Of a stretch of DNA of 64,000 nucleotides, positions 56,581 through 64,000 are shown piece after piece; within the stretch, counting starts at the first letter, position 1; every line of letters starts with the position of its first letter. The stretch lies in IMG/VR virus record IMGVR_UViG_3300018080_000098, positions 1 through 64,000 of that record, one strand, 5' to 3'. A program made the translations under genes and the position numbers. Source of the stretch: a virus. The notes under the pieces are model-generated. The model was not told the DNA's origin, searched no databases, and saw only the letters and a list, made by a program, of their open reading frames with translations.

Positions 56581-57659
56581 CAACTTATCCCCAGATATCC
56601 AGAAACAATCTGAATGCCCAGCTCTTCTATCTTGTTCCGTCGAGGTGCGTGTTGCAAATCCGAAGTCTGGTGCAACTCCTCGAGCTCCGCACTAATCTCG
56701 CCCTCCCACCGCATCAGCTTCTCGTAGCTCCACTCGCCCCGCTTGATCGGCAACAACACACTCTCAGCCTCCACGCACTCCACGTGGATCGTCTTCTCGG
56801 TCAAAATTTCCCTACAGTTAATTAGAAGCCTGGCCAGATGCGTGGCGTGCTTCGAATCATAACCGTACTTCTCTTCTGACTCCTTACGCCGCGGATTACG
56901 CTCCTTCTTCCAGTGCAACCATGACTTGTACTCCTTGCGCGCCTTTTGATAGAGCTTCTCCTGCCGCAGCACCTCAAGAAAGTTGTCGTCGAATCCCAAC
57001 GCCTTCCCAGCTGCTACCCAACTTTTCTCCTCCACTTCCTGCATCGTCAACGACAACGTGTGCTCCAAGAAGTTACGTAGCATATGCCGCACACCCATCG
57101 CTGCATCCTTGGCAATTCCCGACAACTCCTCCTCGATAGGATACTTGTTCAAGTGCCGACGGATCAGCTCCTGCGCCGCGTTGACCGTCTCCGTAGGAAG
57201 CTCCCTCCTATCCCGCAGCCCGAAGTCCTCCCGCTTAGGCTCCTTCAGCTCCCCCTTCATCAACCATTCCCGGTGACTCCGCATTCTACGCATCTGGCTG
57301 TGGGAGTAACCTCTGTACGAATGGAAACACTTCTTCGAGAGGAACCAGTCCCGGTGTTCCACCAAACGTTCCCAGTATCCACTGCTATCCGTCCAGTACT
57401 TCTCCGGTATCCACATCAACTCGATGATGTTCGGATTGTTCTGCGCTGCCAAGTGTAAAAACTTCGACAGCCCGTAGATAACCTCGTCCACTTCCTTCGG
57501 TGCGTACTGCTCGAACCGACTGGCGTAACCCAACCAGTACCGATGCGGCGGAATGCACACACCGCGGTAGTCGTAATCGGAATCCTTGTTGTGTGTTCCG
57601 TACACCCGAGAACCCGTGAGCGTTCTAAAAATAGTATGGTCTTTAACATCGAAATTCAT
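56580..57659 (-). CDS. Nucleotidyltransferase, RlaP-like (COG3541 type)
   Basis: 359 residues from MNFDVKDHTI. LTGSRVYGTHNKDSDYDYRG is the GSxxxGT..SDxDxRG signature of polymerase-beta-fold nucleotidyltransferases of the RlaP type. Helical C-terminal two-thirds. Some relatives have been linked to RNA repair; the substrate here is unknown. Start by GGAGGGTGAG directly before ATG 57659; it overlaps the upstream gene by 4 bases. Confidence 0.82.
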   Translation of the reverse strand: MNFDVKDHTIFRTLTGSRVYGTHNKDSDYDYRGVCIPPHRYWLGYASRFEQYAPKEVDEVIYGLSKFLHLAAQNNPNIIELMWIPEKYWTDSSGYWERLVEHRDWFLSKKCFHSYRGYSHSQMRRMRSHREWLMKGELKEPKREDFGLRDRRELPTETVNAAQELIRRHLNKYPIEEELSGIAKDAAMGVRHMLRNFLEHTLSLTMQEVEEKSWVAAGKALGFDDNFLEVLRQEKLYQKARKEYKSWLHWKKERNPRRKESEEKYGYDSKHATHLARLLINCREILTEKTIHVECVEAESVLLPIKRGEWSYEKLMRWEGEISAELEELHQTSDLQHAPRRNKIEELGIQIVSGYLGIS

Positions 57660-58222
57660 CTCACCCTCCAGAACCATGTAAACGGTGGCAACGGATTCAA
57701 ATCCCTCGCCGGAATAGTAAACGCACCGCTGAATACCCCACTGTCGTTCGGCCGCTTCGGCAACATAGCATCCGTCGCCCAACCAATCAAATGAGCTACC
57801 ACCGGCTTCGGAGGCTTCATCTCCGTCACCAACACCAACACGTACACCCAATCCTCGTGACGCTCCTTCGGCCGCACAGCCAACCGGTACGCCAACAAAT
57901 CCCTATCCGGGTTCCGAGCCAAGCTCGCTTTGAAATCAATGTTCGACCCGATGAAATCACTTCCACCATCTCCCACTGTAGGATTCTGGTTCGCCACCCA
58001 CCGCGAGCGCAAGTACGGATCTGGACTCCCAAACAACCACAAGCTCCCCACGTACTGCCCCACCTGACCTACCAGTTGATCGTTCTTCAACGTCGCTTGC
58101 CGATCCCCACCCCGAATGTTTGACCTCCCACCAACACACGCCAGCTTCGCGTGCGCCGCTACCACGTTCATCTCCCCAGGAGAAATCTCCACCCGGATAA
58201 TGTCGCTCCTCGTAATTGTCAT
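57656..58222 (-). CDS. Putative PD-(D/E)XK nuclease-like protein
   Basis: 188 residues from MTITRSDIIR. GDGGSDFIGSNIDFKAS has the spacing of a PD-(D/E)XK active site (Asp, then DxK), with flanking strands ...YRLAVRPKERHEDWVYVLVLV. The assignment is by motif only. It lies between the two topoisomerase subunit genes and overlaps topoisomerase B (TAATG). Confidence 0.6.
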   Translation of the reverse strand: MTITRSDIIRVEISPGEMNVVAAHAKLACVGGRSNIRGGDRQATLKNDQLVGQVGQYVGSLWLFGSPDPYLRSRWVANQNPTVGDGGSDFIGSNIDFKASLARNPDRDLLAYRLAVRPKERHEDWVYVLVLVTEMKPPKPVVAHLIGWATDAMLPKRPNDSGVFSGAFTIPARDLNPLPPFTWFWRVR

Positions 58223-60090
58223 TATTCCACGACGCCCAGGATCTTCTTCCGGTGCACGGGGTCCTTCCCCATGTACGCCAACACCAATTCCTGGTCCTTC
58301 TTGCCACCCCATAATACCTGGAACACCTTCCGCGTCTTCGGGCTCATCGCGTAAATCTGCAAGTCCCCCGCTTCCGACTCTCCCAAACCCTTGAACCGCG
58401 TGATCCGCGTCTTCACGTTCCCCTTTATCTGCTCCCGTACCTCCTCCACCGTATCCCCGTACACCCGCTGCTTCGCCGTCACCCCCATGAACAATGGACT
58501 CTCCACTACAAACAACCGACCATCCTCAATCAGCTGCGGCATGTGCGCCGCAAAGAAAGTTAATAGCAGCGCCTGAATATGCTTCCCATCCGAGTCCGCA
58601 TCCATCAACAAGTAGATTCCCTTGTAGCGACACTTCGCCAGGTTGAACGCCGGACCAATCCCAGTACCCACCGCCTGCGTAACACTCGTAAGCTCCGCGT
58701 TCGCTAGAATCTTGTCGATGCCTACCTCCGCAGCGTTCTTCACCTTCCCACGTAAAGGCAAAATCTCCTGGAAATGCACGTTCTCTTTCAACGTCACCCG
58801 GGCATCCCGAGCACTCCCGAACGCCGAAGTACCCTCGACGATAAACAGTTCCCGCTCATCCGGAGAGCAATCAGAAGCTTCACACAGTTTGCCAGGTAGA
58901 ATACTCTTGGCACCCTGCTTGACTTTCATCTCGCGGATCGCTTTTTGCTGCTCCCGCAACTTCTTCTTCGCGTCCCGCAGCAACACCGCCCGCTCGAGCA
59001 GCTGCTTCGTCACGTCCGGATTCGCAGCTACGAATTTTCGCAGCGCGCTCTCCACAATCTCCTGTACCTGCTCCTCCACCTCTCGATTCTGCAAACTGCG
59101 CTTCGTCTGCCCCCGAAACTCTGGCTCCAAAACGTGCGCGTGCACAATCCCCACTACACCTTCACGCAGATAGTCACCCTTCAGTTTACCGTACTTGCCG
59201 CTGGCAGCCTGGTCCTGCAGCACCTTTTGAATGGCCTTCTTCACCCCCGATACGTGCTTCCCGTGCTCTGGCGTGCTCGTCACGTTCACGAAAGACGACC
59301 ACCACTCCGTACCAGCATCCGTCCAGACGAGTGCCACCTCCACCAACTCCTCTTCGACCACGATAGGCTCGTGTAGCTGAGCAACATCCGGATGCTCCTC
59401 CATGTACACCGGCAACATGTCCGCCAACCCACCGTCTGCCACAAACCGCTCTGGCGCTTCATTGTCCACCTTGAACTCCACTACCAACCCAGGGCACAAG
59501 TAGGCAATCGATTGTAGCCTTCTCCGAATGCGCCCAACGTCGAACTTCGCTCCTTTGAATATCTTCGGGTCCGGCCGGAACATGATCCGCGTCCCCGCCT
59601 GCATCTTCACCTTCGCCCTATTCACCTTCGTCGTTGGTTCGCCTCGCTCGAACGTCTGGTGATACACCTTCCCGTTCTGCACCGTCCACACAGACAGCTT
59701 CTCAGACAACGCGTTTGTCGCCTTGATACCAATGCCGTGCAGCCCCGCCACCGCGCTCGTGTACGCCCCCTGCCCAAACTTCCCTCCCGAGTGTAGCTTC
59801 GTGAGCACCGCCGTCAACAAAGGCAGCCCGGTCTTCTTGTGCTTCGATACAGGTATCCCGCGCCCGTTATCGATCACCACTGCTATCTGATTAGCCGTGT
59901 CAATTTTTACACCAACCGCAGTAACGTGCCCATCCATGAACTCGTCGATAGCGTTGGACACCACCTCCTCGAGAACATGATGTAATCCATCGGGGCCGGT
60001 GTCCCCGATGTACATGGCAGGTCTCAGGCGGATGGGCTCTAGGTTCTCGAGGATCTTTATTTTATCCCCGGCATAATGCTTCTTGCTCAA
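58222..60090 (-). CDS. Type IIA DNA topoisomerase, subunit B (GyrB/ParE-like)
   Basis: 622 residues, the length of ParE. GHKL ATPase domain: EVVSNAIDEFMDGH, VIDNGRGIPV, GLHGIGIKATNALS. Toprim domain: ELFIVEGTSAFGSARDAR (EGTSA in place of the usual EGDSA) and MDADSDGKHI. C-terminal RITRFKGLGESEAGDL. Pairs with the A subunit at 54409. Confidence 0.92.
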   Translation of the reverse strand: MSKKHYAGDKIKILENLEPIRLRPAMYIGDTGPDGLHHVLEEVVSNAIDEFMDGHVTAVGVKIDTANQIAVVIDNGRGIPVSKHKKTGLPLLTAVLTKLHSGGKFGQGAYTSAVAGLHGIGIKATNALSEKLSVWTVQNGKVYHQTFERGEPTTKVNRAKVKMQAGTRIMFRPDPKIFKGAKFDVGRIRRRLQSIAYLCPGLVVEFKVDNEAPERFVADGGLADMLPVYMEEHPDVAQLHEPIVVEEELVEVALVWTDAGTEWWSSFVNVTSTPEHGKHVSGVKKAIQKVLQDQAASGKYGKLKGDYLREGVVGIVHAHVLEPEFRGQTKRSLQNREVEEQVQEIVESALRKFVAANPDVTKQLLERAVLLRDAKKKLREQQKAIREMKVKQGAKSILPGKLCEASDCSPDERELFIVEGTSAFGSARDARVTLKENVHFQEILPLRGKVKNAAEVGIDKILANAELTSVTQAVGTGIGPAFNLAKCRYKGIYLLMDADSDGKHIQALLLTFFAAHMPQLIEDGRLFVVESPLFMGVTAKQRVYGDTVEEVREQIKGNVKTRITRFKGLGESEAGDLQIYAMSPKTRKVFQVLWGGKKDQELVLAYMGKDPVHRKKILGVVE

Positions 60091-60095
60091 CTTCT

Positions 60096-63086
60096 CTATC
60101 CTACGCTAGCTTGGAGGTTTCGCTTCTGCCACCAATCCCAATAGCTCAACGCCTTCCCCAACGGACCAGACTTCAGCTTCAGCTCGATGTTCTTCGACCC
60201 ACACTCCTCGCACCGCTTGTTCTTGGGGTACGAAGTCTCTTCGCGTTCTTTCCCACATGCACGACACTTTACAACGTACTTCTCCTGGATGTCAATATCC
60301 ACCTGGTCCGCCCACGTAGGCCCAATCGAGAAATCCGCCACGAAGGGAATCGACATCTTCACCCCGAACGGCTTCATCAGCTCCGGGTCCACCATGATTC
60401 GATCCGCCACCTCAATATACTCCTGCACATCCTCCACTGGAATCTCCGCAATAATCGAGTCGTGCACGATATTCAACAGCTTCCAGGGCTTCTTACACAA
60501 ATCAATGTGTTTCTGAATAGCGATGCACGCCATCAGATTCGTGTCGCTAGCTATCGCTTGGATAGGCGCGTTTCGACAAACCCGGTCCTCGTAAGACCGA
60601 TACTTCCCAATATCTGTTATAATGCGTCGTCCGTCTATCTCGAAATACTCGTTGTCGTCGGTAACCACAAATCCCGACACCAAATGCCGACGACGACCAA
60701 TAGGTGACTCGACGTAGCCCCGGTTGAATCCATACTCCTCAATCCACGTGAGCCACTTGCGCGCTCGAGGAAATTGTTGCATGAATTTGTCTTGGAAGTC
60801 AGCTGCCTCCCTCGTAGAAATTCCAAGCGCCTCGGAAATTCCAAACACAGACATACCGTAGATGATCCCGAAGACGATCTGCTTCGAACCACCTCTTTCC
60901 AAATCTGTAATTTCGTGCGGAGGTTTACCAAAAATCTGTGAAGCGGTCTGTCGATGGAAGTCGCCTTCCTGGATCATCCGTCGACGATTCTCTTCCGTAG
61001 GATTCTCCAAGTAAGCTTTCTGAACTCGTGCAACAGCTTCAAAAGCGGCTTTGAGATTGGGATCACCCGTGATCTGCGCTAGCCACCGTACCTCTGCCTG
61101 GCTGTAGTCCGCGCAGACCATCAGGTGCCGTTCCTCCACGGTGTACACTCGTTTCACTGCCAGAGCGTTGACCGTCTTCCCCTTGGGGATGTTCTGCATG
61201 TTGGGCTCGCTCGAGCTTGTCCTCCCCGTGGCTGCGATGTGGAAGTTGAACGACGCGCGAATACGACCGTCGCGCATCTCCGGACTGTTCTGCAACATTC
61301 GATAGGGAGCTTCGATGTACGTTCCCCTCAGCTTGTCGAGCGACTTCCACTCGGATGCCAGGTCGACTTCTTTTACTCCCTTGTTCTCTTTGTAGAATGC
61401 CTTGTCGATTTTTGGGCGCTGTGTCTTTTCTGTTATCTGTGTTGGCAGTCTAAGCACATCGACGAACAAGGCTTTCTGCGAGTCGGGCTTGTTGATGTGG
61501 AAGAGCCACGGCTCTTTCGCTTGGCTTCCCCAGATACCCGCCATGCCACGAGTTCTCTTCACCTTCCGAAGCAGTATCTGATTCGCGTGCGTTACACTTT
61601 CCAAGTTCCGTAACTCGTCTTCGATATGGAACAACCTTCCGACGATAGGAGAATCTTTCCGCAGCAAGTAACGAAGTTGTTCCTTATTGGCTTTGATACC
61701 GTTTCGCTCCATGATAGCAGCGAACATCGATACGGGACCATGCATATGCACGCCCAACCGTTTGAGTTTTTCCTGGTACTCCATCTGCGCTGCCACCAGG
61801 TCCTGCATGTGATGCAGCCGCCAGGTTACGTAGCAGTCCATTCCGTTGTACTCGCACAGTGTGGAGAGGTCGGCTTCTTCCATCGAGCGTTTTTTACTAC
61901 CACGGATTGCCAACGCTTGTACAATATCCTCATCCACGTACCCAGTGAACCCGAGCCACTCGTCGCTCAGCGTTTTCAGCCCGAAGGGGTATTGTGTTAC
62001 GCCTTTTCTGTTCTCGTTCAGCGCGTGCGCTCGCAGCATTGTATCCTCGAGGGGGAGGTTCCACAATGGAATCCCAAACTCGTCCAGTGTAGCTGCGCAC
62101 TCGAACTTGAGGTTGTGCGCTACCAAAGACCGAAAGGATACGTTGCGAGCAGTGAAGAACATGTGTAGTAGTTTCTTCACCTCGCGGAACTCTTTGCCAC
62201 TCCATGGACTGTCGGGGTGTCGGTAAGGGATAACGAATCCCCGGTCGGGGCCGTAGGCAAACCCGACTGTCAATATCTTGTTGCCCACTCGCTGTAAGTT
62301 GGCTGTTTCGTAGTCCAGCACAACCACTCGATCCTTATCCAGGTTGCTCACCATATGCTTGAGCAACTTGTACACCTTATCTACTTCCTGCACTACTACT
62401 GTCGGCTTCCCTCGTTTACTGTAGTCTGGTACTACCCCTCGAGCTTTGTAGAACGCCCGAGAAATATCCTCCTCGAACATCCCTCCCATTCCTGGCGTTC
62501 TGCTGACGAAGGCGAAATGAAAAGTGATGATAGCCGGGTACTCCTCCCCGTCCGGCGTCTTTACCACTACCTCTTTTCCCCGCAGCCCGAATACTTTGGC
62601 AGCCGAGTCAATCTGCTCGCCTGTTTGCTTGTCCACCGCTAGCCCTACTGCTGCTGATTTACCAAGCAGCACAATATAGGCAGGCTTGACCTTCATGATG
62701 TCGCGCAAAATATTGCGTCGACACGTCCGCACCTCAGCCGAAGTAGGCGGTCGGTCCTTGCGAGGGTCTTCCTCGCGCACAGGTCTGCACCGCACCACGT
62801 TCCCGTAGGCCACCCCTTTTTGCGTTCCTCCGTTGACTTTGTGGACTAACTGCCGAAGGATCTGACCCGTTCCACCCACCATCGGTCGACCCACATCATT
62901 CTCTACCCGTCCTGGGGCCTCCGCGATAAACATCACGTCGACACCCATCCCCTTCCTATTCTTTCCTCCTCGGTAAACTTCGGTGGGAACCTGCTTACGA
63001 ACGAAGCGGTTGCCTAACAGGGGGCACTCGTACTGTTTGCAGATGTTATCTGCGAGAGGAGAAAGGATGAACTGGTCGTCGGTCAT
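60096..63086 (-). CDS. DNA polymerase A with N-terminal UDG-like domain and C-terminal zinc ribbon
   Basis: 996 residues. Residues ~1-230: family-4 uracil-DNA-glycosylase-like domain (DVMFIAEAPGRVENDVGRP, NVVRCRP..). Residues ~245-430: 3'-5' exonuclease (VVLDYETANL, VAHNLKFE). Residues ~560-930: family A polymerase (RIRASFNFHIAATGRTSS, MVCADYSQAEVRW, KQIVFGIIYGMS, LLNIVHDSIIAEI). C-terminus: CRACG..CEECG zinc ribbon. SPO1 phage polymerase also has a UDG-like N-terminus. ATG 63086 follows GGGAGCTCACCGA. Confidence 0.92.
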   Translation of the reverse strand: MTDDQFILSPLADNICKQYECPLLGNRFVRKQVPTEVYRGGKNRKGMGVDVMFIAEAPGRVENDVGRPMVGGTGQILRQLVHKVNGGTQKGVAYGNVVRCRPVREEDPRKDRPPTSAEVRTCRRNILRDIMKVKPAYIVLLGKSAAVGLAVDKQTGEQIDSAAKVFGLRGKEVVVKTPDGEEYPAIITFHFAFVSRTPGMGGMFEEDISRAFYKARGVVPDYSKRGKPTVVVQEVDKVYKLLKHMVSNLDKDRVVVLDYETANLQRVGNKILTVGFAYGPDRGFVIPYRHPDSPWSGKEFREVKKLLHMFFTARNVSFRSLVAHNLKFECAATLDEFGIPLWNLPLEDTMLRAHALNENRKGVTQYPFGLKTLSDEWLGFTGYVDEDIVQALAIRGSKKRSMEEADLSTLCEYNGMDCYVTWRLHHMQDLVAAQMEYQEKLKRLGVHMHGPVSMFAAIMERNGIKANKEQLRYLLRKDSPIVGRLFHIEDELRNLESVTHANQILLRKVKRTRGMAGIWGSQAKEPWLFHINKPDSQKALFVDVLRLPTQITEKTQRPKIDKAFYKENKGVKEVDLASEWKSLDKLRGTYIEAPYRMLQNSPEMRDGRIRASFNFHIAATGRTSSSEPNMQNIPKGKTVNALAVKRVYTVEERHLMVCADYSQAEVRWLAQITGDPNLKAAFEAVARVQKAYLENPTEENRRRMIQEGDFHRQTASQIFGKPPHEITDLERGGSKQIVFGIIYGMSVFGISEALGISTREAADFQDKFMQQFPRARKWLTWIEEYGFNRGYVESPIGRRRHLVSGFVVTDDNEYFEIDGRRIITDIGKYRSYEDRVCRNAPIQAIASDTNLMACIAIQKHIDLCKKPWKLLNIVHDSIIAEIPVEDVQEYIEVADRIMVDPELMKPFGVKMSIPFVADFSIGPTWADQVDIDIQEKYVVKCRACGKEREETSYPKNKRCEECGSKNIELKLKSGPLGKALSYWDWWQKRNLQASVG

Positions 63087-63441
63087 TCGGTGAGCTCCCT
63101 GAACGTAGCACCGAATCGGTGATACGTAGTAGTTTTACCAGGGAGACACCCGTCGACGCCTTGTCCCGGAAAGGTCCAGGAGTTCGGTTCATCGCCGTGA
63201 GCACGCGGGAAAGGTTATTGGCGATTGTACGTGCGGTCGGTCCGTTGCATCCGTAGGTAGCAATAAAGTTTGCTACGTTCACGAAGTTTCCAGTCTCACC
63301 TCGGATGAACAAACCGTAGCCGCCTTGCACGTTCATCGCCCAGAATCGCATACCGGCGCCACCCTGCTCTAGTATTTTACAAGGTGGCTGCCCGTTTTGA
63401 TGGGCGTTACTACTTCTCTGCCTACCTCTGCAGCATCCCAT
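63046..63441 (-). CDS. Hypothetical protein overlapping the polymerase start
   Basis: 131 residues from MGCCRGRQRS. Middle NVQGGYGLFIRGETGNFVNVANF, basic and Ser-rich C-terminus overlapping the polymerase start by 41 bases. No family recognised; the overlap is long for this genome but the frame is otherwise clean. Confidence 0.6.
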   Translation of the reverse strand: MGCCRGRQRSSNAHQNGQPPCKILEQGGAGMRFWAMNVQGGYGLFIRGETGNFVNVANFIATYGCNGPTARTIANNLSRVLTAMNRTPGPFRDKASTGVSLVKLLRITDSVLRSGSSPNDRRPVHPFSSRR

Positions 63442-63446
63442 CGTTT

Positions 63447-63962
63447 TTACGCCTGTTCGCCTGCAAGAGACTTCTTTCCAAAAGAAGCCTCCTTCGGCCA
63501 ATCACTAACGCCGTCAAATACTACGATAATACTATTTATTGTGTGATGGTCGCCTTCACGATACTTGTACATCAACTTCCTGCGCATGGTCAAGCTGCAA
63601 ATCCAGTTCGGCCCCAGCTTCTCCGGGTACTCCAGTATCTTCGGATGCAACAGGATAGTATTTCCACACCGCTCAGTAGTGTAGGTGCCAGGAATCATGT
63701 GGATGATATCGGGGTCCCCATTCGCATTCTTCGAAGGGACTTTCTCGATAGGACGCAACACAAACACACCTCGAGGACCACCAGCTCCCTTCTCCGCCAC
63801 AATCTCTACATACCAGAACTCTTCCGGTTGAGGAGCTTGCGACTGGTCCTCAATGTGCTCCCAAGAAAGAACTCCCGTCTTCCCCAACGTCTTGGAAATT
63901 ACCTTGTTGTTGGGAGGGGCGTCTTCCTGCCTGTTTTTCATGAATTTGACTAATGTGATCAA
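63447..63962 (-). CDS. Hypothetical protein
   Basis: 171 residues from a TTG at 63962 with ACGGAG 8 bases before it; ATG 63941 is the alternative. Strand-rich, with EEFWYVEIVAEKGAGGPRGV in the first half. No family recognised. It is the last gene before the right edge. Confidence 0.65.
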   Translation of the reverse strand: MITLVKFMKNRQEDAPPNNKVISKTLGKTGVLSWEHIEDQSQAPQPEEFWYVEIVAEKGAGGPRGVFVLRPIEKVPSKNANGDPDIIHMIPGTYTTERCGNTILLHPKILEYPEKLGPNWICSLTMRRKLMYKYREGDHHTINSIIVVFDGVSDWPKEASFGKKSLAGEQA

Positions 63963-64000
63963 CGTAATGACTCCGTGAGTTAGAGGTACTTCCAGAAATG

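Overview
The window is part of the genome of a large tailed bacteriophage with a contractile tail. The evidence is a tail tube, a very large tail sheath, a 929-residue tape measure, a frameshifting chaperone pair next to the tape measure, a phage-type DNA polymerase and its own type IIA topoisomerase. Nearly every gene lies on the minus strand, packed tightly with many 4-base stop/start overlaps. Promoters look like bacterial sigma-70 sites and genes use Shine-Dalgarno starts. The host cannot be named from the sequence; base composition is moderately GC-rich.

Region 1 (1-31 kb) is an early-type region of about 55 mostly small, unrecognised genes. It holds many minus-strand promoters of one pattern (TTGACA or TTGACG, 17-18 bp, TATTTT or TATATT). 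Many leaders share a box GAAACGGAG that contains the Shine-Dalgarno sequence, and some carry an upstream box GTCGGAYGGAAAC. Recognisable products are an AAA+ ATPase, a ParB-like protein, a Pol X-type helix-hairpin-helix protein, a small methyltransferase and a BrxL homologue. Two genes (5.2 and 8.5 kb) are inverted and share an N-terminal motif. Several repeated noncoding signals sit in the gaps.

Region 2 (31-46 kb) holds a secreted polysaccharide deacetylase, an HNH endonuclease and the tail module: tape measure, frameshifted chaperone pair, tube, sheath and neighbours. It ends with a membrane HEAGH protein preceded by a structured noncoding region.

Region 3 (46-52.8 kb) holds a putative lysin, a Ser/Thr kinase, a PP2C phosphatase and a von Willebrand A protein (the TerY-P signalling triad) with small zinc-ribbon proteins, then a nicotinamidase-like enzyme.

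Region 4 (52.8-64 kb) is DNA metabolism: dCTP deaminase, Dam-type methylase, topoisomerase A and B subunits, a nucleotidyltransferase, a possible PD-(D/E)XK nuclease, and a DNA polymerase A fused to a uracil-DNA-glycosylase-like domain.

The most striking observation is a ~125-nt tRNA/tmRNA-like RNA gene on the minus strand at 26635-26759. It has its own promoter, which starts at the acceptor stem. Its inserted region carries two single-stranded segments complementary to the two leader boxes shared by the early genes. This suggests a phage-encoded antisense RNA able to act on many phage mRNAs at once. Other notable items are the ~280-nt structured RNA at 45.7-46.0 kb, the solitary BrxL, the TerY-P triad, and three families of dispersed regulatory-like repeats.
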